In this document: positions 52,757 to 62,624 of the stretch, in pieces
Layout: each line of letters starts with the position of its first letter
How positions within the stretch are numbered: position 1 is the first letter of the stretch
Made by a program: the position numbers and the translations under genes
Notes under the pieces: generated by a model
Database searches by the model: none
Told to the model about the DNA's origin: nothing
Seen by the model: only the letters and a program-made list of their open reading frames with translations
Assembly (NCBI RefSeq): GCF_021028955.1
Contig: NZ_JAIWPE010000064.1
Span: 175,958-239,957, forward strand
Origin: Salipaludibacillus sp. CUR1
GTDB taxonomy: Bacteria; Bacillota; Bacilli; Bacillales; Salisediminibacteriaceae
Direction: 5' to 3'
Length of the DNA: 64,000 bases

Positions 52757-54502
52757 TTATATCTTTTGTTCCTGTGGGACGCGGATATAATGTAAAAACG
52801 GTTTCTCTTTACTTGGTTCGTATACTGCAAAAAGAAGCCCGTCTTCTTTTTTTATCTCCCCTGTAGCGGCGTAATGCTGGTAATTAAAAGGCAGCTTTTC
52901 TCCAATAACATGCTTAGACATCGCTCGTACATCATTAAAATAAGGCTCGAGTTTATTATCTATATACATGTTATTTATTCTAATGAGGTTAAGCTCATCT
53001 TTTGTTAGGCCATGTGCCCACCACGTTTTTCTGGGTTTTTGTTTAAAGTGAAGGAAGTAATCAATTTTCATTAAACCTTCAATAACAGATAAGTCTTTTA
53101 CTTGTCTTTTTTTAAGAAAGGAAGCTAAACGGACGAATAAATCTTCAAACTGGTGGCCAATTTTACCCCAGCCGTGTTCGTCCCAATAATCACCAAATTC
53201 CTGAAAAAAATCAAATGGCGAGTTAAAAGTCACGTTTGTTAAATAGTCAACCGTATGATCGAGACGGTGGGCATTCCAGTACTTTTCCAATATATCTTCC
53301 ACTCGTTTAATACGGATCACTTCATCGAAACTTAAAATGTTGTTTGCTAATATTTCATAAGGAGCGTGATCCATAAATACGTAATTATACTGTTTGGCCA
53401 TTGCCCGCATGCCAGTTCCGCGAAGCATTTTCAAAAAGCCCAGCTGAAGTTCTTCAGGCCTTAATGCAAATACGTCATTAAAGGTTTTTTTAAAAGAATT
53501 ATAATCTTCTTCAGGAAGACCGGCAATTAAATCTAAGTGCTGGTCAATTTTACCTCCGTGCTTTATAAGGTTCACAGTCCGGGCAAGCTTTGAAAAGTTC
53601 TGTTTTCTTTTCACCAGTAAATTTGTTTCATCGTTAGTAGACTGTACACCTATTTCAAACCTGAAAATACCTTTTGGAGCGTTTTCATTTAAAAATTCAA
53701 GTACTTCGGGACGCATTATATCTGCGGTTATTTCAAATTGAAACTGGCAGCCGCCATGATTGTCAATGAGGAATTGAAATATCTCTAAGGCATAGTCCCG
53801 TTTAATGTTAAACGTACGGTCTATGAATTTTATCATTTTTGCCCCACTCGCAATCAGGTAAAGCAAATCTTCTTTCACTTTATTAATATCAAAGTACCGT
53901 ACGCCTACTTCGATTGAGGAAAGACAGAACTGGCATTGGAATGGACAGCCGCGGCTTGTTTCGAAGTAAACAATACGTTTATTAAGCTCATTTCTGTCTG
54001 CTTCAAACCGGTAGGGAGTAGGAAGGGCATTAATATCAAGATTTGGCTTGGCCGGTGTTAACACGACTTGCCCATTATCACGGTAAGCGAGGCTTCCGAT
54101 ATTTTTAACTGATTTTTGATCTTTTACAGCTTCAAGAAGCTGCTTAAATGTTTCTTCCCCTTCCCCCCGCACAATGTAATCAGCTTCTGGAATACGTTCC
54201 ATCCAATAATCTGTGTCATATGACACTTCAGGCCCGCCAAGTATAAAAGTTGTTTCAGGAAGAACCTTTTTAAGCATTTTAACAATTTGAATTGTTTTTT
54301 CAATATTCCATATATAACAGCTGAAACCTATAACATCCGGCTTTTTTGTATACAAGTCCTGTACAATATTCAAGTCAGGATCTTTCAGGGTATATTCCTT
54401 AATTTTTATTTGGAAATCACCTTCAGCGTAAGCTTTTAAAAGTCTTAATGCCAAACAAGTATGAATGTACTTCGCATTTATTGTTGTTACGACAATGTTC
54501 AT
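52757..54502 (-). CDS. B12-binding domain radical SAM protein (DUF4080 type)
   Basis: It has 581 residues from ATG 54502 after GGAGGCATCATA. An N-terminal cobalamin-binding-like Rossmann domain (about 1-140, LGGPEVSYD) is followed by a radical SAM core with the cluster motif CPFQCQFC near residue 190 and FIDRTFN; a long C-terminal domain follows. Related Firmicute proteins are uncharacterised; methylation or a rearrangement is possible. It stands alone, after the repeat element. Confidence 0.9.
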   Translation of the reverse strand: MNIVVTTINAKYIHTCLALRLLKAYAEGDFQIKIKEYTLKDPDLNIVQDLYTKKPDVIGFSCYIWNIEKTIQIVKMLKKVLPETTFILGGPEVSYDTDYWMERIPEADYIVRGEGEETFKQLLEAVKDQKSVKNIGSLAYRDNGQVVLTPAKPNLDINALPTPYRFEADRNELNKRIVYFETSRGCPFQCQFCLSSIEVGVRYFDINKVKEDLLYLIASGAKMIKFIDRTFNIKRDYALEIFQFLIDNHGGCQFQFEITADIMRPEVLEFLNENAPKGIFRFEIGVQSTNDETNLLVKRKQNFSKLARTVNLIKHGGKIDQHLDLIAGLPEEDYNSFKKTFNDVFALRPEELQLGFLKMLRGTGMRAMAKQYNYVFMDHAPYEILANNILSFDEVIRIKRVEDILEKYWNAHRLDHTVDYLTNVTFNSPFDFFQEFGDYWDEHGWGKIGHQFEDLFVRLASFLKKRQVKDLSVIEGLMKIDYFLHFKQKPRKTWWAHGLTKDELNLIRINNMYIDNKLEPYFNDVRAMSKHVIGEKLPFNYQHYAATGEIKKEDGLLFAVYEPSKEKPFLHYIRVPQEQKI

Positions 54503-54626
54503 TATGATGCCTCCGTTTGAATAATCTCCGCTTATCATATCATAATTAAGTTCGAAAAATCATTTTTATGTCCGCATAACCTTAGCAGGTTAAAGGGCGG
54601 CACGGCAAATGCCATAGGGAAATGTC

Positions 54627-54653
54627 ACGTTTTAAGAACGTCGTCATAATATG
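54627..54653 (+). promoter_or_regulatory. Sigma-K-like promoter
   Basis: AC at 54627-54628, a 16-bp spacer and CATAATATG at 54645-54653 match the sigma-K pattern AC-N16-CATANNNTA except for the last base. It lies about 65 bp upstream of the Met/His-rich protein gene and suggests late mother-cell expression. Confidence 0.5.
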
Positions 54654-54724
54654 AAGTGAATCGCGGTTAAAAGTGATTAAAAGCGATAGCCTTAAAACGT
54701 TTGAAAAAAGAGAGGGGTTTATAA

Positions 54725-55387
54725 ATGTCTTGTAATTGCAGTAAAAAGCCCGGCTACCCAATGGTGCCTCAAACAGGAGTTATGCCGTTCCAAGGTCACA
54801 TGCATCCCGGCCATGAAATGATGCATGGAGGACATATGGAGATGCACACTCCAGCAGGAATGATGCCTCAAATGCAGCAAATGGGCATGCCGATGGGCCA
54901 TCACCACAACATGGGTCCACAGCATATGGAGCCGCAGCAAATGGGAATGCCCCACATGAATACGAGTCATATGGGGCATCAGCAAATGGGAATGCATCAC
55001 ATGGATCAGAACCAGATGGGGCATCAGCAAATGGGAATGCACCACATGGATCAGAACCAGATGGGGCAGCAGCAAATGGAAATGCATCACATGGATCAAA
55101 ACCAGATGGGGCACAACATGGGCGCGCCAACGAATACTCCTGTGGGTTCACCGCAGATGACTCCTCAGCATATGGGACAGCAAATGAACTGGCACCAAAT
55201 GCCTTACAGCAATCAGATGCACTCTCAACAAATGGGGCAGCCTGCTCCTGACCATGCAATGATGCAACATCATATGGGCGGACATCATATGGAAGGCGCT
55301 TCCAGTCATGCGGGGACAGCACAGCAGCAGGGAAGTATGCCTCATACAGGATATGTACCTGAAGAACATGACGATGACTTTGATTAA
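54725..55387 (+). CDS. Met/His/Gln-rich repeat protein, possible spore-coat or metal-binding protein
   Basis: It has 220 residues starting MSCNCSKKPGYPMVPQ. The composition is extreme: Met, His, Gln and Gly make up most of the protein, with few hydrophobic residues and no membrane helix or signal peptide. Residues 83-127 are three 15-residue repeats (MGHQQMGMHHMDQNQ) from three 45-bp DNA repeats at 54971-55105. The acidic C-terminus EEHDDDFD follows. The start is behind AGAGAGGGG. A sigma-K-like promoter supports a spore-coat role; Met/His richness also suits copper binding. Reverse-strand open frames here are shadows. Confidence 0.75.
   Translation: MSCNCSKKPGYPMVPQTGVMPFQGHMHPGHEMMHGGHMEMHTPAGMMPQMQQMGMPMGHHHNMGPQHMEPQQMGMPHMNTSHMGHQQMGMHHMDQNQMGHQQMGMHHMDQNQMGQQQMEMHHMDQNQMGHNMGAPTNTPVGSPQMTPQHMGQQMNWHQMPYSNQMHSQQMGQPAPDHAMMQHHMGGHHMEGASSHAGTAQQQGSMPHTGYVPEEHDDDFD
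54971..55105 (+). repeat. Three tandem 45-bp coding repeats
   Basis: Units begin at 54971, 55016 and 55061 with ATGGGGCA(T/G)CAGCAAATG and differ by a few substitutions. They keep frame, so unit number can change without breaking the protein. Confidence 0.9.
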
Positions 55388-55480
55388 GCTCTTCCTTATA
55401 CAGGCATAAATAATGAATTCATTTATTAAGTGAGATCAGCCTGAAAAACAGTCTTAGCTTCCAGAACAGCAATTTAAAAA

Positions 55481-55518
55481 GACATCCGGGCAATATCTTA
55501 TAGTCCGGATGTCTTTTA
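55481..55518. terminator. Bidirectional terminator
   Basis: GACATCCGG / CCGGATGTC flanked by A5 and T4; it serves the converging repeat-protein and lipoprotein genes. Confidence 0.82.
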
Positions 55519-55611
55519 ATAACAGTTTTGAGTTCAGGGCGACAGATGGAATCTTATCTGTACTGTAAAATCATATTCTTCAGCTGAACGAAAGAGAGGA
55601 TACCCGGAGGA

Positions 55612-56388
55612 TTAGCGATCGTTCTCCATCTCAATGACAAATGAAAAACGCCACTTTGGAAGCTCTCCCGTTGTTCTTTCAATAGAAAAAAGGGAAGGAA
55701 GGGAGACGGGCTGGGCAAATTCCAATTCAACATTATATCCTGTATCGTTTGTCTCCATTCTAGTAAACATAGGGTAAACGACTTCGTTGCTTAAGGTTTG
55801 CGTGAATACATACGAGAAGTTTTCCTCGTTGAAATCAGGATGTTCGTCTATCAGATCGAAACTTAAGCTCCGGCCTTCAACTTTTACATCTATTAATCTT
55901 AGGTCCCCCATTTTGGCCATATTAATAGGGCTGCTCTCAAGCTTAAAAGGATATCCATGATCAAATAACCTTGGAACTATGTATAGCGGAATGTGCAAAA
56001 AAGCATTCTCAGGATCGGCAGGCGGGGAGGTGATACTGAGTGAGATCCCCATTTGATGGCTGTCAAGAGGCTCACCGTTAATCTGATCGTGATATATTTC
56101 GGTATTTTTAATTTCATACTTGATGTTTTCAGAGTCTGTAATAAATTCAGGCCATAAAAACTGGTAATCAGTCTTTGAAATTTGTGTCTTATCAGTATGT
56201 TCAGCTACAAAGAACATTTGAGATTCATTTTGACTATGGAATATGGATGTAAATGACATTTTGAAAGGTACCTTTTCAATAGCCGTGTTTTCATAAGACG
56301 GTTCTTTCATATTTCCTGAATGAAAAAAAGGTTCATTCTGGCATCCGGCTAGAACCAGAATAAAAAAACATACAATAAGCTGTTTCAT
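55612..56388 (-). CDS. Lipoprotein of unknown function
   Basis: It has 258 residues from ATG 56388 after GAGGGATGTTGCT. The lipobox is LVLAGC (Cys about 16). The rest is beta-rich without a family I recognise; FSYVFTQTLSNEVVYP and WRFSFVIEMEND are near the end. Monocistronic. The interval 56389-56633 before it shows no gene. Confidence 0.75.
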   Translation of the reverse strand: MKQLIVCFFILVLAGCQNEPFFHSGNMKEPSYENTAIEKVPFKMSFTSIFHSQNESQMFFVAEHTDKTQISKTDYQFLWPEFITDSENIKYEIKNTEIYHDQINGEPLDSHQMGISLSITSPPADPENAFLHIPLYIVPRLFDHGYPFKLESSPINMAKMGDLRLIDVKVEGRSLSFDLIDEHPDFNEENFSYVFTQTLSNEVVYPMFTRMETNDTGYNVELEFAQPVSLPSLFSIERTTGELPKWRFSFVIEMENDR

Positions 56389-56633
56389 AGCAACATCCCT
56401 CACACTCTTGTTAGTATCTATTGTACTGGATGCAAACCCTGACGTGGAAGCCTTTTAACGAAAGTATATAATAAAATCCCAGAAAAATGAGCCTGAAATT
56501 TTCTTAGATTGCAGCGAAGAAATTGTAACTGATAAGGGGAAAGATAACTTCTATTAAAAGGTATACTATACAGCGGACAGGGGACTGGAAGGGAAGTCTC
56601 AACAGTAAATCTATAGCTTATAGTGACCAATAT

Positions 56634-56672
56634 AAAAAATGGCCCTCATTTAAAGGTGAGGGCCATTTTTTA
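56634..56672. terminator. Bidirectional terminator after KamA-family gene
   Basis: AAAAAATGGCCCTCA / TGAGGGCCATTTTTT, a long perfect stem with a short loop and T run. Confidence 0.9.
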
Positions 56673-56707
56673 TTTACAGGATGTCAGTTCACCTGTGCTG
56701 GATATAA

Positions 56708-57877
56708 TTAGTTAAAAATGGTTTGTTCTTTTTCAGCAATTTTATCATTTGCCCCTTTGAATTCTTCCCATTTTTTACGAGGCGGCTCCCAGTATTGTTC
56801 ATTGCCAGGCAGATCGTCGAACCAGGCAGCATCATCCGGGCAGTCAAGAACCATAAACTTACCATAGTTTCCATCTCTGGACTGGTGATACTTTAAATAT
56901 GCTTTTCCGTTATCAATGGCAAGGATTTCAATTTTACCCGACGTATGGCTCATAGAAAGACGTACCCGTTTTCCGAGCCCGGAAGTATTTGCTTTAGCTT
57001 CTTCTACAATTTCGTAAGCTTCTTTTAATGAAAGGACAAATTCATTATTACCGGCTACAGGACGGTTTATAAAGAAATAATAAGGGGTGACTCCGGCCCA
57101 TGAAAGCTTATCTAACAGTTCGCTTAATACTTTAGGGTCGTCGTTAATTCCTCTTAGTACAGGTGTCTGGTTAACGACAATCGCTCCGGCATTGTGCAGG
57201 GCTTCAAAACCGCGCTTAGCTTCGGGTGTAATTTCAACTGGATGATTAATATGCGCCATCACATATATTCTTTGCTCCGGTGTAGAATATTCACTGATTA
57301 AGTCAAGCAAATCCTGATCTTCGTAAATTCGCATTGGATTAAATACAGGCATTTTTGAGCCAAGGCGAATAATTTTCACATGAGGGATTTCTCTCAGCTG
57401 CTCAATAATTCCCCGCAGTTTTTTAGTGGCAAGAATGAGAGAATCTCCACCGGTAAGCAGAACGTTTGTAATTTCAGGATGCTCTTTAATGTATTCAATT
57501 CCCGGCTGAACATCAGACATCGCTTCTTTTATATCATTGCGGAATAAGCGCTTTCTGAAACAATAACGGCAGTAAGCTCCGCAGACTTCAGACACTATTA
57601 AGAGGGCAGTCTGATCATATTTGTGCTGGCATCCGGGTACCACGTAGTTAGTATCTTCATCAGAGGCATCCCATCGGCCATACTCTTCTAATTCGCCTTC
57701 ATTTGGAATGACCAGTTTGCGGATCGGGTCTTCTGGATCTCCCCAATCGATTAATCCTAAATAATATTCATTCACTCGGAACACGAATTTTTCAGTAATC
57801 TGTTTCAGTTTCTGTTTTTCTTCATCTGAGAGGTGAGGGACCTTCTCGATGTTCATAATATATTTTGGCTGAGCCAT
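56708..57877 (-). CDS. KamA-family radical SAM aminomutase (substrate uncertain)
   Basis: It has 389 residues. The radical SAM motif is CGAYCRYC (about residue 100), with the PLP-dependent aminomutase layout and GGDSLIL and QTPVLRGIND. The two Asp residues that bind the lysine substrate in lysine 2,3-aminomutase are not found: that region reads YYFFINRPVAGN and RVRLSMSHTSGKIE. This favours a different substrate, possibly glutamate as in glutamate 2,3-aminomutase. The product may be a beta-amino-acid osmolyte; that is inference. It diverges from an aminotransferase gene. Confidence 0.82.
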   Translation of the reverse strand: MAQPKYIMNIEKVPHLSDEEKQKLKQITEKFVFRVNEYYLGLIDWGDPEDPIRKLVIPNEGELEEYGRWDASDEDTNYVVPGCQHKYDQTALLIVSEVCGAYCRYCFRKRLFRNDIKEAMSDVQPGIEYIKEHPEITNVLLTGGDSLILATKKLRGIIEQLREIPHVKIIRLGSKMPVFNPMRIYEDQDLLDLISEYSTPEQRIYVMAHINHPVEITPEAKRGFEALHNAGAIVVNQTPVLRGINDDPKVLSELLDKLSWAGVTPYYFFINRPVAGNNEFVLSLKEAYEIVEEAKANTSGLGKRVRLSMSHTSGKIEILAIDNGKAYLKYHQSRDGNYGKFMVLDCPDDAAWFDDLPGNEQYWEPPRKKWEEFKGANDKIAEKEQTIFN

Positions 57878-58081
57878 TAGAAATCATCCCCTTCGTAGTA
57901 GTCTATAATCATTTAAACACAACCCTTGAAATCGGTCAAAAACGGAGGAAATGATTAATTAAAACGGATAAATGAAAGAAATACTCCATTTTCCTTGGGC
58001 TATTTTAAAATTAAACATCAGGATAAATTTTTATTAAAAAATTTTGTTTAATCACTTCACAGACAGGTTATATTATCATAA

Positions 58082-58101
58082 AATGAAATAAATATTTCAT
58101 T
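58082..58101 (+). promoter_or_regulatory. Palindromic operator upstream of aminotransferase-rpiR operon
   Basis: AATGAAATA-AA-TATTTCATT is a 9-bp perfect inverted repeat with a 2-bp centre, 39 bp before the start codon. It is a plausible target of the RpiR-type regulator encoded downstream. Confidence 0.5.
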
Positions 58102-58140
58102 AAAATGAAGGAAAGAAGGAAAGGTGGAGAAAGATTTTAA

Positions 58141-59538
58141 ATGGCCATTAAAAAAGTTGAACATCCCATGATTGAATTCGGGTTACAAACGAAAGGCTCT
58201 TATGAACATATGCAAGAAGCAAAAAAATACCTGCCTGGCGGTGTGACTGCTAATATAAAGCATTTTGCCCCGTATCCGGTAGTTATGGATAAAGGTAAGG
58301 GGGCGTGGCTGAAAGACATAGACGGCCACTGGTACGTTGACTACTTAATGGGATACGGATCGCTTGCATTAGGCCACGGTCATTCTAAAATCAAAGAAGC
58401 GGTCTACGACCAATTGGTGGATGACGGCACTTGTCTTTTTGGAACACCGCACAAGCTGGAAACATCATTTGCTAAGAAAATAATGAGTTATTACCCATCC
58501 ATCGAAAAATTGAGATATACAAATTCAGGAACGGAAGCAACCCAGCTGGCGATCCGACTGGCTCAAGTATTTACCGGGAAGAAGCGTATTGCAAAATTTG
58601 AAGGGCATTACCACGGCGGCTATAAAGAAATGCTTTACAGTATTAATCCGCCTGTCTCGGAAGCGGGTTTGGAAGAAGCGCCTTCTCCGGTTCCTGAATC
58701 AGCAGGGGTAGATGTGGACGGCCAGGAACCTTATATACTCCCTTTCAATCACCTGAAAGGCATGGAAAAACTTCTTAAAGACCATCATAAAGAGTTAGCG
58801 GCCGTACTGATTGAACCGGTTCAGTCCGGGTTTATTCCCGCAGACCAGGTATTCATGGACAGGTTAAGAGAGTTAACGAAGAAGTATGGAGTTATACTCA
58901 TTTATGATGAAGTAAAAACAGGATTCCGCTCAGCACTCGGCGGAGGCCAGGAAAAATACCAGGTTAAACCTGATTTAACGACTCTCGGTAAAGTTATTGG
59001 AGGAGGTTTCCCTATAGGTGTGGTGGGAGGCCGAAGTGATATTCTTGATGTCAGCTCTCCAGACAGGGGGGCAGATGTATTTGAAGCAGGAGCTCAGGGT
59101 AAAGCTTCAGCAAAAGAAGTGCTTTTTCACAGCGGCACTTACAATGGCCACCCAACAATTCTTGCCGCAGGGCTGGCAACCATTTCTGTGTTAGAAGAGG
59201 ACTATAATAACGTATTGTCTTTTACAAATGAATTAAGAAAAGGAATCGAAGAAATTGGCAGGAAGGCAGGATTCCCTATTAAGACTTGTGGAGTTGGTTC
59301 CATTTTTAATGTAATATGGAATCAGGACACATTACCGAGGCACTACCGGGACCTCCAGAAAACAAACACAAAGATGAGAAAAGAACTGGACTTTAAGCTG
59401 CTTCAGTCCGGCCTTTATACGAAACCGTTGAACCGGTACAGCATCTCTGCAGCACATGGGGAGGAAGAACTTGAGTTCACTTTAAAGGCTTATGAGAAAG
59501 CGTGTGAAAGTTTAAAAGGAGGAGCTGGGGTGTCCTGA
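58141..59538 (+). CDS. Class III aminotransferase related to glutamate-1-semialdehyde 2,1-aminomutase
   Basis: PLP enzyme, 465 residues. The conserved NSGTEATQLAIRLA (about 125), the aspartate region IYDEVKTGFRS and the Schiff-base Lys in TTLGKVIGGGFPIG (about 283) are present. It is longer than GSA aminomutase (about 430) because of an insert at about 180-200, and is not beside heme genes, so a catabolic or osmolyte role is more likely. It is followed 13 bp later by rpiR and lies between the KamA-family gene and a TRAP transporter. Confidence 0.85.
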   Translation: MAIKKVEHPMIEFGLQTKGSYEHMQEAKKYLPGGVTANIKHFAPYPVVMDKGKGAWLKDIDGHWYVDYLMGYGSLALGHGHSKIKEAVYDQLVDDGTCLFGTPHKLETSFAKKIMSYYPSIEKLRYTNSGTEATQLAIRLAQVFTGKKRIAKFEGHYHGGYKEMLYSINPPVSEAGLEEAPSPVPESAGVDVDGQEPYILPFNHLKGMEKLLKDHHKELAAVLIEPVQSGFIPADQVFMDRLRELTKKYGVILIYDEVKTGFRSALGGGQEKYQVKPDLTTLGKVIGGGFPIGVVGGRSDILDVSSPDRGADVFEAGAQGKASAKEVLFHSGTYNGHPTILAAGLATISVLEEDYNNVLSFTNELRKGIEEIGRKAGFPIKTCGVGSIFNVIWNQDTLPRHYRDLQKTNTKMRKELDFKLLQSGLYTKPLNRYSISAAHGEEELEFTLKAYEKACESLKGGAGVS

Positions 59539-59551
59539 AGGAGGGAACACC

Positions 59552-60406
59552 TTGCTAGAGAGTGATGTTTACAAACGAATGATTGAATCACGTGAGAAAA
59601 TGAGTAAATCACACAAAAAAATAGCTAATTATTTAATAGAACATCATGAAACAGCCCCTTTTTTAACAGCTTCAAAGCTTGCTAAAAATGTGGAAGTGGG
59701 AGAAGCCACAGTCATCCGTTTTGCATTCTTTCTGAATTATAAAGGTTATCCGGATCTGCAGCGGCATTTGCAGGAAGCTTTACAGAGAAAAATGACTTCC
59801 GCGGAGGTTCTTGCCAGAACTACGGATGATGAAAATGATACAGAAAATGTTGTCAGTGAAGTATTATCAGATGATATCCAAAATCTGAAAGAAACATTGA
59901 ACCAGGTGGATCCTGCCTTATTTGAGAAAGTTGTCTATGAAATGATTCAAGCGGAAAGGATCTACATTATTGCTTACCGCAGTGCTTCCAGTATAGGCGG
60001 GTTCCTGGAATTTTATCTTGACCTTGTCCTTCAAAACACGGAAATGATCCAGCAGGCAGATGGTGTTTCTGAACATTTGCTGGACATCTCAAAAAACGAC
60101 CTGGTTATTGGGCTTGGCTTTTCCAGGTATACAAAAAGGACAGTGGAGGCTCTTAAATATGTGAAACAGCGGGATGCAAAAACAGTAGTCATTACAGACC
60201 ATTTGCTAAGCCCGCTCGTTCCGTTCGGCGATTATAAGATAGTAGCCACGACAGAAATTAATTCTTTTATTGATTCATTTGCAGCTCCTATGAGCTTAGC
60301 AAGTGCCCTTATTACAGCACTGACAAGATCTGAACATAAGAAAGTAGAGAAAAGGCTGCGTGATCTGGAAGGGTTATGGGAAACTTTTGATGTTTTTTAT
60401 GATTAA
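59552..60406 (+). CDS. RpiR/MurR-family regulator (HTH plus SIS domain)
   Basis: It has 284 residues from TTG 59552 after GGAGGGAACACC. The N-terminal HTH_6 domain (about 1-77, TASKLAKNVEVGEATVIRFAFFL) is followed by a SIS sugar-phosphate-binding domain (about 125-260, IIAYRSASSIGGF and VIGLGFSRYTKRT). Co-transcribed with the aminotransferase; RpiR proteins that control amino-acid-type catabolism are known. Probable local regulator. Confidence 0.9.
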   Translation: MLESDVYKRMIESREKMSKSHKKIANYLIEHHETAPFLTASKLAKNVEVGEATVIRFAFFLNYKGYPDLQRHLQEALQRKMTSAEVLARTTDDENDTENVVSEVLSDDIQNLKETLNQVDPALFEKVVYEMIQAERIYIIAYRSASSIGGFLEFYLDLVLQNTEMIQQADGVSEHLLDISKNDLVIGLGFSRYTKRTVEALKYVKQRDAKTVVITDHLLSPLVPFGDYKIVATTEINSFIDSFAAPMSLASALITALTRSEHKKVEKRLRDLEGLWETFDVFYD

Positions 60407-60412
60407 AGATGC

Positions 60413-60452
60413 AGAAAAGCGTGATAAACGGTATCGTTTATCACGCTTTTCT
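60413..60452. terminator. Bidirectional terminator
   Basis: A perfect 18-bp stem beginning AGAAAAGCGTGATAAACG around GTAT; it serves rpiR and the converging TRAP permease gene, whose stop codon it touches. Confidence 0.92.
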
Positions 60453-62423
60453 TTAAGCAGCTGATGATTCTTTCTGATCTCTTTTCTTACGGAAGTGCTG
60501 AAGGAATCCGATCAGCAGGAAGAGTCCCAGTCCGCTTAGTTCTATCATTAGATTTTCCGGGTAAATAAGCATTAACCCTGACAGTAAGAGCAATAGTCTT
60601 TCATACCATTTAAAGCTGTATACAAAATAATTCATCATAGTCGCACTCACAGCAGCCATTCCTAAAACAGCAGTTATGAGCAGCAGAATAACCGTTAATA
60701 CATCTGCATCCTGAAGTAACAGTGCCGGATTATACACGAAGACATAAGGTATTATAAACCCGGCAATTGCGAGCTTGAAGGCTGTAACACCTGCCCTCAT
60801 CGGGTTTGCTTTGGCAATTCCCGAGCCGGCGTATGCGGCAAGGCATACAGGAGGCGTGATATCAGCTACGATCCCGAAATAAAATACGAAGAAGTGTGCC
60901 GCAATATCAGGAACGCCATAAGCAATCAGTGCCGGTGCAGCCATAGAGGCTGTAACAACATAGTTTGCTGTGGTTGGCAGTCCCATTCCAAGCAGGATAC
61001 AAGCGATCATGGTAAAGAACATAAGCAGGAATAAGTTATCCCCTGCAAGTGCTAACAGACCTCCGGCTATTTTCCCGCCTAAGCCGGTAAAAACGACAAT
61101 ACCAACAATTATACCAGCTGTAGCACAGGCAGCAATAACAGGTAAAGCTATTCTAGCCCCTTGCTCGAGCGCATCTATAATATCCGAAGGCCCCATGCGG
61201 GTCTCCTTACGGAAGAAACTGACAAGAAAAGCTGTTCCAATCCCTGCAAGGGCTGCATACGTTGGTGTAAATCCGTTAACAAGCATAGATACTATAACGA
61301 CAAGCGGAAGCAGTAAGTCAAGTTTTTTACTTAATCCTTTCAGCGAGGGAAGCTCACTTTTCGGCAGACCAGTAATCCCGTAACGCTTTGCTTCGAAGTG
61401 GGTTCCCATGAACACACTTGTAAAGTAAAGGATCGCTGGGATAATACCTATAATAATAATATCACTGTATGAAACACTGGAGACATATTCAGCCATAATA
61501 AAAGCGGCTGCGCCCATAATCGGCGGCATAATTTGACCGCCTGTTGAGGCTGAAGCTTCTGCCGCAGCAGCAAATTCCGGTCTGAATCTGGCTCTTTTCA
61601 TCATTGGGATAGTGAATGAACCTGAGGCTACTGTATTTGCTACAGAGCTTCCTGTTACAGTTCCTTGCAAGGCAGAAGCAGCTACGGCAGCTTTAGCAGT
61701 CCCGCCGGTAAACCTCCCCGTCGCCCCGAAAGCGAGATCATTAAAATATTGACCGACTCCCGTTTTTGTTAACATTACCCCAAAGAACAGGAACAGATAA
61801 ATATAAGTAGAGGAGATTTGAATAGGTGTTCCGAAAATGGCATCCGAGGTGAAAAATAATCTTCTCGACAATCCGGCCCAGTCAAATCCTCCATGTCCGA
61901 AATAAGGAATATTAGTTCCATATAGACCGTAAAGAATCGCTAATGAAGCAATAACGATAATAGGCAAGCCTACTGCGCGTCTTGTTGCTTCAAGCAATAG
62001 AATAATTCCAATTGTTGCGACTATAATATCCAGAGTTCCGAAACCTAAAACCCGTGCCGGGCCCGTAATCCAGTCATACCTGAATATAATGTAATAAACG
62101 GAGCTCATAGATAAGAAGGCTAATACAACATCATACCAGGGAACGCCGACTTTTTTCATTCCACTTCTTCTAAAAGGATATAATAGAAAAATCAGTCCCA
62201 TAGCTGTTCCAAGGTGAACGGATCCTTGTATCAGATAAACGAGAGGTCCCCCAGTTTGAGGAAAGGCCCTCCACACGTGGAACACAGTTAACGAAATAGC
62301 CAGGAAAGATATGACCCACCCCCACTTCCCGGGGTTCTGGCGGTAGGCAGATTCTTTGTCGTATCTGGACAACATCTCCTGTTGTTCTTTTTCTGTTAGT
62401 AAATCTTTATTAGTATCTGACAT
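60453..62423 (-). CDS. TRAP transporter fused permease (DctQM, TAXI type)
   Basis: Secondary importer driven by an ion gradient, with a soluble receptor. It has 656 residues: an N-terminal four-helix DctQ-like part fused to a DctM domain of about twelve helices, with GMGLPTTANYVVTASMAAPAL and GASASTGGQIMPP-type loops (AEASASTGGQIMPPIMGAAA). The fused 4TM-12TM form is usual for TAXI systems. ATG preceded by GAGGTGAAATT. It follows its receptor gene after a hairpin. Confidence 0.92.
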   Translation of the reverse strand: MSDTNKDLLTEKEQQEMLSRYDKESAYRQNPGKWGWVISFLAISLTVFHVWRAFPQTGGPLVYLIQGSVHLGTAMGLIFLLYPFRRSGMKKVGVPWYDVVLAFLSMSSVYYIIFRYDWITGPARVLGFGTLDIIVATIGIILLLEATRRAVGLPIIVIASLAILYGLYGTNIPYFGHGGFDWAGLSRRLFFTSDAIFGTPIQISSTYIYLFLFFGVMLTKTGVGQYFNDLAFGATGRFTGGTAKAAVAASALQGTVTGSSVANTVASGSFTIPMMKRARFRPEFAAAAEASASTGGQIMPPIMGAAAFIMAEYVSSVSYSDIIIIGIIPAILYFTSVFMGTHFEAKRYGITGLPKSELPSLKGLSKKLDLLLPLVVIVSMLVNGFTPTYAALAGIGTAFLVSFFRKETRMGPSDIIDALEQGARIALPVIAACATAGIIVGIVVFTGLGGKIAGGLLALAGDNLFLLMFFTMIACILLGMGLPTTANYVVTASMAAPALIAYGVPDIAAHFFVFYFGIVADITPPVCLAAYAGSGIAKANPMRAGVTAFKLAIAGFIIPYVFVYNPALLLQDADVLTVILLLITAVLGMAAVSATMMNYFVYSFKWYERLLLLLSGLMLIYPENLMIELSGLGLFLLIGFLQHFRKKRDQKESSAA

Positions 62424-62624
62424 AATTTCACCTCACACTATTACTTATATGTTCTTAATTACTTTGTCATACAAAATAAAATCGACGAAAAGGAAGGAGC
62501 ATTAAGAAGTTCCTGCACTTTCGTCGAGGTTCTGCCATAAATGTTTGCAGAGCCGAAAAGTTTATCAGTATCTTTTTTTTACCATAGTTTTTTAAATTGA
62601 ACAATGGATATTTACTGGTAAACA

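Noticed and set aside
52757..54502. Possible further selenoproteins (the Cys-rich redox genes at 34667, 50835 and 52757)
   Set aside because: Each has complete Cys motifs and no internal TGA at a redox position.
54971..55105. CRISPR-like array
   Set aside because: The repeats are directly adjacent, in-frame coding units with no spacers.
54719..55322. Long open frames on the minus strand opposite the Met/His-rich gene
   Set aside because: They are shadows caused by the low-complexity codons; no ribosome sites or family matches.
56418..56630. Minus-strand 70-residue open frame before the lipoprotein gene
   Set aside because: No ribosome site and no recognisable pattern; the region is more likely a promoter area.
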